Shown: positions 1 to 9,391 of the stretch, piece by piece
How the letters are laid out: the number at the start of each line of letters is the position of its first letter
Numbering within the stretch: position 1 is the stretch's first letter
Notes under the pieces: generated by a model
Seen by the model: the letters and a program-made list of their open reading frames with translations, nothing else
What the model was told of the DNA's origin: nothing
The model's database searches: none
Position numbers and translations under genes: made by a program
DNA from: Pseudomonadales bacterium
Lineage (GTDB): Bacteria > Pseudomonadota > Gammaproteobacteria > Pseudomonadales > Azotimanducaceae
NCBI GenBank assembly: GCA_029251375.1
Contig: JAQXDL010000022.1
Location: forward strand, 186,001 to 250,000
Direction: 5' to 3'
DNA length: 64,000 nucleotides

Positions 1-556
1 TCATCTTTTCCATTAACCGATGCCAAGCACCTGTATCGCCATACATCATCTGCTTCACGAACACGTAATTACGTGAGCCCTTACCTTCAATCGCATAGGA
101 CGCCAAGGTAAATGGCGCGCCACCAAAACCGATTAGTGGGATATCTGCCGGGAGCTCAGACCGAATTAGCCCGATAACTTCGGCAATATAAGGCATTGTT
201 TCTATCGACGGACGCTCGGCAATCGCATCAATATCCGCGTGGCTACGAATGGGGTTACTGATATTAGGACCAACCCCGGGGATATAGTCAAGATCAAGAC
301 CCATCGGCTCTAAGATCGGCAGTAAATCAGCAAACATAATGGCCGCGTCGACACCTAGAATACGCTGAGCGTCACAAGTTGCTTTGGCCGCAAGCTCAGG
401 CGTCTTAAAGAAATCCAGACTTGGCGTATTTCCTTTAACCTCGTGATATTCCGGCATATAGCGACCAGCCTGCCGGTTCAGCCAGATTGGCGTGTGCTCA
501 GTTTGTTCGCCTCTACAGGCCTTCAGGAAAGTCGAGTTCTGTAATTCTGGGGTCAT
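1..556 (-). CDS. hemE: Uroporphyrinogen decarboxylase (partial, C-terminus beyond window)
   Basis: Decarboxylates the four acetate side chains of uroporphyrinogen III to give coproporphyrinogen III in cytoplasmic haem synthesis. The visible 185 residues are the N-terminal half. They hold the family signature around NRQAGRYMPEY near residue 30, the segment FADLLPILEPMGLDLDYIPG, and GFGGAPFTLASYAIEG, which line the active site in this family. The ATG start at 556 matches the usual start just before LQNSTFLKACRGE. The reading frame is intact up to base 1, so the gene is cut only by the window edge. The cyclase gene lies downstream on the same side of the map but is read in the same direction, about 117 bases upstream of this start. 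Confidence 0.95.
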   Translation of the reverse strand, partial: MTPELQNSTFLKACRGEQTEHTPIWLNRQAGRYMPEYHEVKGNTPSLDFFKTPELAAKATCDAQRILGVDAAIMFADLLPILEPMGLDLDYIPGVGPNISNPIRSHADIDAIAERPSIETMPYIAEVIGLIRSELPADIPLIGFGGAPFTLASYAIEGKGSRNYVFVKQMMYGDTGAWHRLMEKM

Positions 557-673
557 GTCTGCCCATCAAGTCATGTCGAAAAGGAGCCGCATTATACATG
601 AACTCAAGCGCTGCATGCCTACTTGATAAGATCATGAGCCTTTAACTTCTTTTCGTAAGAGTTTTAGCTGTTC

Positions 674-2119
674 TTATAACGAAACCTTCGATTCGCGGGC
701 ATTAGTGGCTACAGACGGCGCCTGGCTATCAGCGAGCACCTTGCCGTTCCAATCACTATATTCATTGAGTAGTTGCTGAATTGATCGATTAACTGTTTCA
801 TAGTCGACACACGATGGATCAATTTCGAACAACAGCCCCTTTTTGGACAACTTTATAACCGACCTATCAAAAGCGTTATTGTCCGGCAAAACACGGTAAC
901 TTTCGACAAACTCACGAATGCCTTTCAGCCTCACCGGCGACTGAGCTTCGCAGTCAATCTGGTTTCCAACCAGCGAATGTGTGCTGTTCGAAATCAATAT
1001 GTCATCCCGTGACGCGTTGGACTCAAGTCGACTCGCTAAATTCACTGTTCCGCCAATCGCGGTATAGTCCATTTTTTCAGTACAACCGAAATTGCCCACT
1101 GCACAATAACCAGTGTGAATGCCAATTCTGATATGAAGATCGCTGTAAACGCCGTTTGCTGCCCAGTCTTCGCGTAACCTCACCAGTTCTCGACGCATTT
1201 CAATTGCCATATACAGACACTGCAGCGCATCGTTTTTCGCACCTTTGGAGTGCGGATCGCCAAAAAATATCATCATGCCATCACCCATGAATTTATCGAT
1301 CGTACCACCAAAGGTCAGTGCAATCTTCGCCATCGCATCAAGATATTCATTTAAAATTTTGGTGACAGTTTCTTCTTCATGAGAATCCATCAACCAAGTA
1401 AAACCTTCAATATCTGAAAAGAAAACAGTTAGCCTTTTACGTTGTGTTTTTTTAATCGACGCTGCATCGGATTCAATCGAGTCATAAACTTGAGGGCTGA
1501 TGTATTGTTTCAAACGACCTGTCAGTCGCGATAATTTTTCATGTTGATACGTACTTCGCTTATTTGTAAGCCCCATCTTTGAGGTAACCTTAAAACCTTT
1601 CCAGGCAACAATTGACACGTAAAAAAATACTGACAACATCCCAAGGACATCTGTTTGTCGCGCGTTTTCAAGCAGCACACCGTGCCAGCCCCAAAAAAGG
1701 CCGAGTGCAAGCCCACTCACAATTGCAGCAAAAATCGATAAACCCAAATTCAAGAACAGGCGTGATGGCTTATCAATAATCAACGAACTAATACTTAGCG
1801 CAGTGAAGAAATACACAATGACAAGCGGCGAAAAGCCACACCACGCGATCAAACAACCGATTAATACTGCATCGACTAACAGACTTTTCCTAGCGCCGAC
1901 ATCGGTGTTAATCCGCAGCAGACAATAATAGAAAATACAATGCGGATAGATCAGCAGGAAAATCACGGTCACCCAAACCACCTCAGTGCGATAGTGGTCT
2001 GAATGAAAATGGTATTGGCTTATACAAATCAGAATCGCTAGCCAATATGCTACTACGCGAGGTTGGTAGATAGCCCTGACGAGATAATGAGGTGTGCTTG
2101 AGCGAGGATGCCAGTACAT
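674..2119 (-). CDS. Membrane class III adenylate cyclase, CyaB-like (MASE2 + cyclase domain)
   Basis: Predicted to make cAMP from ATP at the inner membrane. Residues 1 to about 190 form a hydrophobic multi-helix region with the pattern of a MASE2 sensor (YPHCIFY, then LLVDAVLIG, then CGFSPLV), as in Pseudomonas CyaB. The catalytic domain follows at about 225-410. The two metal-binding aspartates are in FFSDIEGFT (near 237) and KFMGDGMMIFFG. The lysine and aspartate of EKMDYTAIG predict adenine rather than guanine specificity, and NLASRLE supplies the transition-state Asn and Arg. The 481-residue length is normal for a CyaB-type enzyme. In Pseudomonas CyaB is activated by the Pil/Chp system, and a full Chp cluster lies at 32-44 kb here, so a functional link is plausible but inferred. 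Confidence 0.87.
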   Translation of the reverse strand: MYWHPRSSTPHYLVRAIYQPRVVAYWLAILICISQYHFHSDHYRTEVVWVTVIFLLIYPHCIFYYCLLRINTDVGARKSLLVDAVLIGCLIAWCGFSPLVIVYFFTALSISSLIIDKPSRLFLNLGLSIFAAIVSGLALGLFWGWHGVLLENARQTDVLGMLSVFFYVSIVAWKGFKVTSKMGLTNKRSTYQHEKLSRLTGRLKQYISPQVYDSIESDAASIKKTQRKRLTVFFSDIEGFTWLMDSHEEETVTKILNEYLDAMAKIALTFGGTIDKFMGDGMMIFFGDPHSKGAKNDALQCLYMAIEMRRELVRLREDWAANGVYSDLHIRIGIHTGYCAVGNFGCTEKMDYTAIGGTVNLASRLESNASRDDILISNSTHSLVGNQIDCEAQSPVRLKGIREFVESYRVLPDNNAFDRSVIKLSKKGLLFEIDPSCVDYETVNRSIQQLLNEYSDWNGKVLADSQAPSVATNARESKVSL

Positions 2120-2468
2120 GCCGACATTGTTGTGCGGGTTCGATCATTTAACAATAGCGCCAGTGTGAGCGCATGTTGCGAACTGTGTAGGCTATCCGAT
2201 GTAAAGCTTGTGCGCACCCGCGACCGCTGTCACTGGCACGCCAATCATCGACATAATTATGCCCAGCGCCGACCTAAGCACGATCTAAAACACCAAATGC
2301 AATTACAATCCAAACACGCTCTTTAGCATACAGCGTGTCACAAATCTTGGTCTAACCCGCTAAAAAGATCAGTCCAGACCTAGCTTCTGACAAGCACACA
2401 GCAAAAACATTTGATCGCACGATGCGTTAGAAAAGATAGCCCAGCGGCAGTAACGACTTAATAATCCA
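2120..2468. other. Intergenic region between fabV and the cyclase gene
   Basis: This 349-base stretch separates two minus-strand genes. I see no convincing gene, RNA or terminator. A plus-strand frame of 72 codons starting at 2108 has no family resemblance and overlaps the cyclase start. A minus-strand frame at 2192-2281 codes 29 hydrophobic residues from a GTG with no ribosome binding site. The region probably holds the cyclase promoter, but no clear consensus stands out. Confidence 0.5.
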
Positions 2469-3665
2469 CTACGAGCCAGCAGCTAATTCCATCGGCACAT
2501 CTGGATCGACCTCTGCATCATAATCGACACCCTCGAACCCAAACCCATGCATCTGCAAAAATGCATCGCGATAACCGGCAAAATCAGTTATTTCAGCGAG
2601 ATTTTCGTTATTTACTTTTGACCATTGGGATTTTACAAACGCTTGAATTTCATCCCGCAATTCCCAATCATCCAAACGTAAACGACCTTCCTCATCGACG
2701 TCAAAGGCTTCGCCAGAAAACAGTCGCGTATTAAACAGCCGAGTCGTTTGTTCGATACAACCTTCATGAGTGCCTTCGCTTTTCATTATCTTGAATAGCA
2801 GCGAAAGATAAACCGCCATACCCGGAATTGCTGACGCGGCTTGAGTCATCAAACCTTTCATCACGGCAACATAGGCTTTGCCATTAACAGATGCCATTGG
2901 TTGCTGCAGGGCTTTGGCCGCTCGATCAAGATCAACCTTGGCTCTACCAATCGTGCCGTGGTAATAAATAGGCCAGGTCGCTTCTCCACCAAGATAGGTG
3001 TAGTTAGTTGTGACGCAGCCGTCCGCTAATACGCCTGCTTCAAGTAATGCCTGTATCCATAGTTCCCAATCTTCACCACCCATAACTTTCACAGTGTCAT
3101 CTATCTCTTGCTGTTCCGCCGGTTCAAGTTCGATAGACCGCAATTCAGCTGAGTTAAAATCAATGGTCGCACCTCTGAAAGAGTCACCGATCGGTTTGAG
3201 TGCGCTACGCACCAAGTTACCATCAGGCAATTGTCTTGCTGGGGCTGCCAGCGAATAGATGACCATATCGATTTGACCTAGATCTCGCTTGATCAAATCT
3301 ATCGTTGCCTGCTTTATCTCTACGGAAAATGCATCACCATTAATATTCTCAGCATATAGGCCCGCATCCTTTGCTAACTTAGTAAAGGCCGCCGACTTGT
3401 ACCAGCCAGCTGACGCGGTTCGCTTCCTCACCGCGGGACGTTCGAAGAACACACCGACGGTTGATGCATCCGAGCCAAAGGCAGCGGAAATTCGCGAGGC
3501 GAGTCCATAACCACCCGACGCACCAATGATTAGCACTTTTTTTGGTCCGTTCGGATTTTTACCCTTGGATTCAACATGGGCAATTTGTTGCCTAACATCC
3601 ACTTCACAACCGGTAGGATGGCATGCAGTACACAGGAAGCCTTTAATTTTCGGTTTGATGATCAT
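2469..3665 (-). CDS. fabV: Trans-2-enoyl-ACP/CoA reductase FabV
   Basis: NADH-dependent reductase of the last step of the fatty-acid elongation cycle, cytoplasmic. The start MIIKPKIKGFLCTACHPTGC is typical of FabV, with a Rossmann nucleotide-binding segment VLIGASGGYGLASRI near residue 45. VIYSLAAP follows, and the catalytic Y-X8-K motif is in YYHGTIGRAK near residue 235. The 398-residue length is standard. FabV enzymes are known to be insensitive to triclosan compared with FabI; whether this genome also has fabI cannot be seen here. The gene stands alone on the minus strand, 41 bases before lgt reads upstream of it, so fabV could be read from the lgt transcript. Confidence 0.96.
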   Translation of the reverse strand: MIIKPKIKGFLCTACHPTGCEVDVRQQIAHVESKGKNPNGPKKVLIIGASGGYGLASRISAAFGSDASTVGVFFERPAVRKRTASAGWYKSAAFTKLAKDAGLYAENINGDAFSVEIKQATIDLIKRDLGQIDMVIYSLAAPARQLPDGNLVRSALKPIGDSFRGATIDFNSAELRSIELEPAEQQEIDDTVKVMGGEDWELWIQALLEAGVLADGCVTTNYTYLGGEATWPIYYHGTIGRAKVDLDRAAKALQQPMASVNGKAYVAVMKGLMTQAASAIPGMAVYLSLLFKIMKSEGTHEGCIEQTTRLFNTRLFSGEAFDVDEEGRLRLDDWELRDEIQAFVKSQWSKVNNENLAEITDFAGYRDAFLQMHGFGFEGVDYDAEVDPDVPMELAAGS

Positions 3666-3706
3666 AGTATCGATGATTTCCAGTAAATGATTTCCAATAG
3701 CAATTT

Positions 3707-4603
3707 CTATCTAATTTTGCGTTTCGTAGATTTTTTCTGTTTAGATTTTCTTGGTTTGGTTGGTGTCACTTGTTCTGCGTCAGGTTGACCGGCGCCACGA
3801 CTGTACTCAAATGCCGAATAGTCGTTTCGTTTGTAGCCGAAAATAAGCACGCCAACGCCCACAATCAGCATGGGTAATGATAACAGTTGCCCAGTGGTTA
3901 ACCACTCAAACGCAACGTACCCCAAATGTGCATCCGGCTCACGAAACGATTCCGAGATGAACCGAAAACAGCCATAGCCGATAAGGAACATGCCTGATGT
4001 TGTCATACTCGGTCGCATTTTTTGTGTAAAAAGCCACAGCGTGAAAAACAGCACCGGTCCTTCTAAAACGGCTTGATAGAGGCTCGAAGGATGCCGTGTG
4101 ACCACGTCGCCGGGGTAGATCACCGCCCAACTGACATCACTGATGCGACCGGGCAGTTCGCCGTTAATAAAATTACCGAGCCTGCCGAACCCAAGTGCCA
4201 TTGGGATGCTTGGAGCGATTAGGTCCATGACCGCAAAAAAACCACGCTGGCTTTTTCGACCGTAAAGATAGGCAGCGAGAATGACACCGAGCATACCGCC
4301 ATGAAATGACATGCCGCCCTGCCAGAGTTTAAAGATCGACAATGGATCATCGATCAACTGCTGATGTCCGTAAAACAACATGTAACCAATGCGACCGCCC
4401 AGAATAACACCAAACACGCCATAGAAAATCATGTCGGAGATTTGTTCTTCATTCCAGCCAAGGTTGAACTTACGTGATCGAAAACCGACGTGCCACCAGA
4501 CGAAACAGATACCGATCAAATAACTCAATGCATACCAGTGCACAGATATTGGACCAAGACTGATCGCCACGGGGTCGAACTCAGGGTAATGCCACATAGG
4601 CAA
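3707..4603 (-). CDS. lgt: Prolipoprotein diacylglyceryl transferase
   Basis: Transfers diacylglycerol from phosphatidylglycerol to the lipobox cysteine of prolipoproteins, the first step of lipoprotein maturation, in the inner membrane. It has seven predicted hydrophobic segments. The Lgt signature is present as GRLGNFINGELPGR near residues 146-159, with the upstream MSFHGGMLG that holds the essential histidine. The start HYPEFDPVAISLGPISVHWY is typical. The C-terminus carries a lysine/arginine-rich tail (about 25 residues) that is longer than the core enzyme needs. In Pseudomonas lgt sits near ptsP and rppH as here, but thyA, which usually follows it, is absent and fabV lies downstream instead. 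Confidence 0.96.
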   Translation of the reverse strand: MPMWHYPEFDPVAISLGPISVHWYALSYLIGICFVWWHVGFRSRKFNLGWNEEQISDMIFYGVFGVILGGRIGYMLFYGHQQLIDDPLSIFKLWQGGMSFHGGMLGVILAAYLYGRKSQRGFFAVMDLIAPSIPMALGFGRLGNFINGELPGRISDVSWAVIYPGDVVTRHPSSLYQAVLEGPVLFFTLWLFTQKMRPSMTTSGMFLIGYGCFRFISESFREPDAHLGYVAFEWLTTGQLLSLPMLIVGVGVLIFGYKRNDYSAFEYSRGAGQPDAEQVTPTKPRKSKQKKSTKRKIR

Positions 4604-4695
4604 TCACAGATCTCTGAAGGATAACGTACAGCCATTATCCGTTAAGTTAAGAGGATGATAAACTCTGATTTTACAGAATCACAAGTGTTACCTCT

Positions 4696-5409
4696 ATGTG
4701 CCTTATTTTATTTACGATTTCATCAGACCCACAACAACGCCTGGTTGTTGCAGCTAACAGAGATGAACAACATGCTAGACCAACAGCCCGCGCGGATTTT
4801 TGGCATGACAACACATCTATACTCGGCGGGCGCGACCTTCAAGCTAACGGCACTTGGTTAGGGGTCAACAAAAATGGGCGCTTCGCTGCCGTGACTAATT
4901 TCGCAGAAACGCCGGCAGAACCCGTTCCACCAAGGACAAGAGGCGAGTTAACGTCTCAGTTTCTAGACTCGAATATTTCGCCTGAAAACTACCTGAGCGA
5001 TGTTGATGCACTGGCCGATCAATATCGAGGCTTTAACTTAGTTCTGTTCGATGGCAGTAAGACCTGGTACTACTCAAACCGAGCCCGCCAGATTACACAA
5101 CTAACTGAGGGCCATTATGGCCTCAGCAATCAACTTCTCGATTGCAATTGGCCAAAGGTAAACCAAGGCCGTGACTCTCTGAAGGAAATGGTGGCCGACG
5201 AGTTTAACTCTGATAAGTTGTTCGATCTGCTCGCGCATCGAGGTGACGGTCAGGATCATAGTGCGCGTTTTATTCTTGGTGAACACTACGGCACAAGTGC
5301 AGCCACCGTTGTGCGAATCGCAGCTGACAACCTGTTCTTTGAAGAACGGGGCTTTAGACCTGACGGCTCAATGTCAGTGGCAAACCAGTTTCAACTCGAT
5401 ATTAACTGA
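4696..5409 (+). CDS. NRDE family protein (TANGO2-like)
   Basis: A 237-residue member of the NRDE/TANGO2 family. The N-terminus MCLILFTISS has the conserved Cys at position 2, followed by the family motif AANRDEQHARPTARADFW and then ILGGRDLQANGTWLGVNKNGRFAAVTNF. The fold is Ntn-hydrolase-like, with Cys2 as likely nucleophile if it is an enzyme; the bacterial substrate is not settled, and haem or lipid roles have been proposed for relatives. The gene is read alone, divergent from lgt and convergent with ptsP, with 136 bases to the ptsP stop. An overlapping frame starting at 4655 is a shadow. Confidence 0.88.
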   Translation: MCLILFTISSDPQQRLVVAANRDEQHARPTARADFWHDNTSILGGRDLQANGTWLGVNKNGRFAAVTNFAETPAEPVPPRTRGELTSQFLDSNISPENYLSDVDALADQYRGFNLVLFDGSKTWYYSNRARQITQLTEGHYGLSNQLLDCNWPKVNQGRDSLKEMVADEFNSDKLFDLLAHRGDGQDHSARFILGEHYGTSAATVVRIAADNLFFEERGFRPDGSMSVANQFQLDIN

Positions 5410-5545
5410 TCAGCAAGGTTATCGTTCTGTATGGGCAGCTCGTCGACAACGATGGCCTATCGATGTGCTTTCATGAATGCCACTGCAAACGCCGCCAGCC
5501 ATCTATTAAACAGTTTCTAGAGGCGCGTCGGCTCATCCGGAATTT

Positions 5546-7813
5546 TTAATGTCGCATTCGAACCAACTGCGGCAAGCCTGCTTTCACCATCTCCTCTTCC
5601 ACATAGCTCTTAATCAAAAACGCATTATCCATCGTCAATACTTTTGCTAGCATCGCGCGTGCTTTTGACATTTTGAAACTTCGGATAGCAAGCCTTACCA
5701 TAAGTAGATTACTTGAATTCATCGACAGCACATCGTAGCCCATGGCCATCAACAATATGGCCGCCGAAGGATTGCCCGCCATCTCGCCGCAAATACCCAG
5801 TGGCTTGTTCTCAATATGAGCAGCATCCACGACTGTCTTGAGCGCATGTAAGACCGCAGGATGGAACTCCTGATAAAGCTCAGCAACATGGGCATTGTTG
5901 CGGTCAACTGCAAGCATATATTGGATTAGGTCATTACTACCGACGGATAGAAAGTCAACACGCCGAACAATCTCGCGGGCTTGATATACCGCTGCCGGCA
6001 CTTCAATCATTACACCCACATCGGGCATTTCAACTTCGACGCCCTCCTCTACAATCTCCCGATAACACTGGCTGATAAGCCTCTGCGCTTCATCGACTTC
6101 GCCGGTACTACTGACCATTGGCAACATGATTCTCAAGTAAGCATCAATACCTTCATTGGCACGAATCATCGCACGCACCTGCGCTAAAAATATTTCCGGA
6201 TGATCCAACGTGACTCTTATGCCGCGCCAACCGAGAAATGGGTTTTCTTCCTCAATTGGAAAATAGCTGAGCGCTTTATCTCCACCAATATCTAGCGTTC
6301 GCATTGTCACCGGACGAGGCGCAAACGCCTTGAGGTGCTTACGGTAGATTAAGCGTTGCTCTTCCTCGGTTGGAAATCGATCGTTCATCATAAAATGTAC
6401 TTCCGTTCGATAGAGCCCAACGCCTTCAGCGCCCCTATCCAAGGATCGTGCAACATCCGTCATCAAACCGGTATTGACCCACAGTCGAATTCGCTCGCCA
6501 TCAATCGTCTCAGACGGCTCATCTTTGAGAACCTCAAGGTCTTCATTAAAAGCGGCTTCTTGTTTAATCGTTGTCTTATAAAGGCGAAGCTGTTCTTTAT
6601 TCGGATAGGTAATGACGAGACCTTCAAAGCCGTCAACAATCATCGGTTTTTCTTCGAGCAGATGGATTGGCAGGTCTTCAACGCCCATAACGGTTGGAAC
6701 ACCCATCGCTTTCGCCAATATGGCGACGTGCGAACTGCCTGAACCACTCACTGAAACCAAACCGGCCAATCGGCTTCTTGGCACCTCAGCTAGCATACCC
6801 GGGGTCAAATCCTCACCAATTAGAATTGTACCGCGTGGATAGGTTTTTCGTTTTTCATCCCTACTCTGCAACTTAGCTAAAACTCTCTGGCCAAGATCAA
6901 GCACGTCAGAGCCACGCTCCCTAAGGTAGGGATCATCCATTGCCTGGAAATTCGCAACATGAGATTCAACAACCCTTCGCAGCGCTGTTTGAGACCATAT
7001 GCCCTGCTCAATCTGCACAATGACTTCGCCGGTGATGGCCGAGTCATCCAACATATGCAAATACGCGTCAAATAGGGCCAGCTCCTCTGGCTGCAATCGG
7101 TCTGAAAGCTTCTCGCTCATATGCCGAATTTCGGCACGAGCTTCGTCAATGGCCTGACGAAAAAGCTTCACTTCACTTTTAATCTTCGTCGTTTTTCGTT
7201 CCGGCACCTTGGCCAAGTCAGCTTCTGGATACATGACAACGGACGTACCGATGACAACCCCGGGCGCACCGGATGTGCCTTGGAACTCGCTTGCCGGTAA
7301 ATCGGCAACGACGCCTGACAATGAAAATGCACCGGTGGCTTTTGCGTGGGCGATCACGCCCGATAGTTGCGCGGAAAGCGTAATAAGAAAAGCTTCTTCG
7401 CTAGCTACAAAACGTCGACGCCGACTTTGCTGTACAACAATGACACCTAAAACTTTACGATGGTGGATGATGGGTACACCCAGAAAGGAACTAAAACTCT
7501 CTTCCCTCAAATCCGTCACATGATGATATCGAGGATGCTTTTTCGCATTATGTAAATTTACCGGTTCCGCCCGTTCACCCACTAATCCTACTAGACCTTC
7601 ATCGATTTCGAGCGTGACTTTTCCGGCCAGTGCCTCGTTGAGACCGCGCGTGGCCATAAACACGTATTGTTTTCTCGCTTCGTCCAACAGATAGATCGAG
7701 CATACTTCTGTATTCATCGTTGACTGAATCCGATCAACGATAATATTGAGCGCGGAATTCAAATCCTTCGCTGTATTGACTTCCTGTATGACCCGTCGCA
7801 ATAAGTCGAGCAT
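5546..7813 (-). CDS. ptsP: PEP-protein phosphotransferase of the nitrogen PTS (EI-Ntr)
   Basis: First enzyme of the regulatory nitrogen phosphotransferase chain; it takes phosphate from phosphoenolpyruvate and passes it to NPr (PtsO) and then PtsN. The 755 residues start with a GAF domain (about 1-160), which binds glutamine in relatives. Then come the PEP-utiliser N domain, the phosphohistidine segment with the active His in GSGSSHVAILAKAMG near residue 361, and a C-terminal TIM barrel with the signature SVGSNDLIQYMLAVDRNN and the catalytic Cys in GICGEMAG. It lies downstream of rppH, the usual arrangement in gammaproteobacteria, with 131 bases between them that include a perfect hairpin. 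No other PTS gene is in the window. Confidence 0.96.
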   Translation of the reverse strand: MLDLLRRVIQEVNTAKDLNSALNIIVDRIQSTMNTEVCSIYLLDEARKQYVFMATRGLNEALAGKVTLEIDEGLVGLVGERAEPVNLHNAKKHPRYHHVTDLREESFSSFLGVPIIHHRKVLGVIVVQQSRRRRFVASEEAFLITLSAQLSGVIAHAKATGAFSLSGVVADLPASEFQGTSGAPGVVIGTSVVMYPEADLAKVPERKTTKIKSEVKLFRQAIDEARAEIRHMSEKLSDRLQPEELALFDAYLHMLDDSAITGEVIVQIEQGIWSQTALRRVVESHVANFQAMDDPYLRERGSDVLDLGQRVLAKLQSRDEKRKTYPRGTILIGEDLTPGMLAEVPRSRLAGLVSVSGSGSSHVAILAKAMGVPTVMGVEDLPIHLLEEKPMIVDGFEGLVITYPNKEQLRLYKTTIKQEAAFNEDLEVLKDEPSETIDGERIRLWVNTGLMTDVARSLDRGAEGVGLYRTEVHFMMNDRFPTEEEQRLIYRKHLKAFAPRPVTMRTLDIGGDKALSYFPIEEENPFLGWRGIRVTLDHPEIFLAQVRAMIRANEGIDAYLRIMLPMVSSTGEVDEAQRLISQCYREIVEEGVEVEMPDVGVMIEVPAAVYQAREIVRRVDFLSVGSNDLIQYMLAVDRNNAHVAELYQEFHPAVLHALKTVVDAAHIENKPLGICGEMAGNPSAAILLMAMGYDVLSMNSSNLLMVRLAIRSFKMSKARAMLAKVLTMDNAFLIKSYVEEEMVKAGLPQLVRMRH

Positions 7814-7920
7814 GTGGCTATCGCCCTTCTTTAAATTTTAAGGTTGAGGTATCTAGATGGCTATTTTTAAGTCGTTAATTTGCTTTACAAGAAACGCGCA
7901 ACAACTCGATTCGTTTAACT

Positions 7921-7944
7921 CAAATCTCGTCTTGCCGAGATTTG
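7921..7944 (-). repeat. Perfect 9-bp inverted repeat directly after the rppH stop
   Basis: CAAATCTCG at 7921-7929 and CGAGATTTG at 7936-7944 pair perfectly over a 6-base loop. The stem begins at the base next to the rppH stop codon. On the rppH strand it is followed by AGTTAAACG, not a U tract, so it does not look like a simple intrinsic terminator. It could protect or process the rppH-ptsP transcript, or act as a binding site. Confidence 0.6.
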
Positions 7945-8436
7945 TCAGGAAGCTGAACGTTTCACACACTTTGAAATACCCGGTGCAAGCTCTTTCATCG
8001 CCCGACGGTAGACGTCTTTTTTAAACTGCACAACCTGACCTAGTGGATACCAATAACTTACCCATTGCCAGTGGTCAAACTCTGGCGTTGCAGACTGATC
8101 AAAACGAACCTGTTCGTCACCCGTCAGCATCTTTAACAGATACCACTTTTGCTTTTGGCCAACAAACGAGGTGTTGTTCTGCCTCAAATATCGTTTAGGC
8201 AACTTGTACCTGAGCCATCCTCGCGTCGAATTAACAATCTCAACCTGCGTTTCACTGAGACCTATCTCTTCTTTCAGCTCTCGATAAAGAGCAGCCTCCA
8301 TCGATTCACCTTCATTGATACCACCTTGAGGAAATTGCCAAGCCTGCTGGCCGACACGCCTGGCCCAAAGCACTTGCCCTTTGTCATTAGCGACGATGAT
8401 GCCAACATTCGGCCTGTAACCATCCGAATCAATCAA
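7945..8436 (-). CDS. rppH: RNA pyrophosphohydrolase (Nudix)
   Basis: Removes pyrophosphate from the 5' end of triphosphorylated mRNA and so starts RNase E decay. The Nudix box is complete in [20 protein letters not shown] followed by IGL, and the segment WQFPQGG precedes it. The start [18 protein letters not shown] matches the family and uses TTG at 8436. An alternative in-frame ATG would cut the conserved N-terminus, so TTG is preferred although the ribosome binding site (GGAC) is weak. The 163-residue length is normal. ptsP lies downstream on the same strand. Confidence 0.95.
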   Translation of the reverse strand: MIDSDGYRPNVGIIVANDKGQVLWARRVGQQAWQFPQGGINEGESMEAALYRELKEEIGLSETQVEIVNSTRGWLRYKLPKRYLRQNNTSFVGQKQKWYLLKMLTGDEQVRFDQSATPEFDHWQWVSYWYPLGQVVQFKKDVYRRAMKELAPGISKCVKRSAS

Positions 8437-8734
8437 AATTTGTCCAACTCATCTAAAATCCTGTGAAACATTTTCTGGTACAACCTGTCTGACAACGCTG
8501 TACCCACAAATTCAGTTCCATCATATCTGTTCACGGCTCACATCGCCTCATGGCTGATGGTGCTTTGCAGTTCAGAGCTGTTCTTAACCCCTGACTGCTT
8601 AATAGTCTTGCCAATTGATAGATTGTCGCTGAAACAGCGATCGGGAGCAATTACGTGAAAAAGCGCCCGAGTCCTATTGAAAATTGACGAACCTCTATAA
8701 ACTAACGTTATTTCTATCATAAGGATACGTTGGC
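8437..8734. other. Divergent intergenic region rppH / HAD phosphatase
   Basis: These 298 bases separate two divergent genes and must hold both promoters. I see no RNA gene or terminator. TTGACG near 8685 followed 17 bases later by GTTATT is a weak candidate promoter for the plus-strand gene. A long minus-strand frame across 8538-8948 is a shadow of the phosphatase gene. Confidence 0.4.
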
Positions 8735-9391
8735 TTGGCACTAGTGGTATTTGACCTCGATGAAACCCTGATAGGAATCGATAGTGATCACGCTTGGGGA
8801 GAGTATATCGTCGACGCCAATATTGTCGACGCAGCAGATCATCGACAAAAAAATCAGGCGTTCTATGAAGACTATAAGCGCGGCGAACTGGATATAGATG
8901 CATATATGCAATTTTCCTGCGGCGTGCTCGCATCTCACGATGAAGCATTTTTGATCGCCCATCGAGAAACGTTTGTAAAGGAGCGTATCCAACCCTATCT
9001 ATTGCCCAAGGCCGCGACGCTTATTCAAAAACACCGCGACGCCGGTGACCTGATCGTCGTAGTGACTGCAACGATCGAATTTGTCACAGCACCTATTGTG
9101 AAACTACTCGGCATCGAACACCTTGTGGCGCCTATGCCCGAAAAAATTGGCGGCCAATATACGGGCCAGCTTTCTGGCGTCGCAAGTTTTGGCGCTGGCA
9201 AGGTCACAAGGCTCAAGCAATGGTTACAGGAAAATCCTGCTTCAATGCAAGGCAGTTATTTTTACTCTGATTCAATCAACGACCTGCCACTACTTAACCT
9301 GGTCGACAATCCTTTCGCTGTTGATCCGGACGATCGACTTAGGCAACTGGCGGCAAAAAATAAGTGGCCAATCATCTCGCTTCGAGATTAA
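8735..9391 (+). CDS. HAD-superfamily subclass IB phosphatase
   Basis: A 218-residue phosphatase of the SerB-like HAD-IB group. Motif I with the nucleophile aspartate is FDLDETLIGIDS at residues 5-16, motif II is VVVTAT near 108, and the lysine plus DD-type motif is GKVTRLKQW ... YSDSINDLPLL near 185. The start is TTG at 8735, with AAGGA at 8721-8725 nine bases upstream. Homologues sit next to rppH in Pseudomonas; I recall a report of histidinol-phosphate phosphatase activity there, but the substrate here is inference only. The next gene starts inside its last 28 bases, which suggests a shared transcript. Confidence 0.87.
   Translation: MALVVFDLDETLIGIDSDHAWGEYIVDANIVDAADHRQKNQAFYEDYKRGELDIDAYMQFSCGVLASHDEAFLIAHRETFVKERIQPYLLPKAATLIQKHRDAGDLIVVVTATIEFVTAPIVKLLGIEHLVAPMPEKIGGQYTGQLSGVASFGAGKVTRLKQWLQENPASMQGSYFYSDSINDLPLLNLVDNPFAVDPDDRLRQLAAKNKWPIISLRD

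Noticed and set aside
2192-2281. 29-codon hydrophobic minus-strand frame
   Set aside because: GTG start without a ribosome binding site; unlike the microprotein at 20233 there is nothing beyond hydrophobicity to support it.
2108-2326. 72-codon plus-strand frame after the cyclase gene
   Set aside because: Overlaps the cyclase start, has no family resemblance and an odd His/Arg-rich composition typical of non-coding frames.
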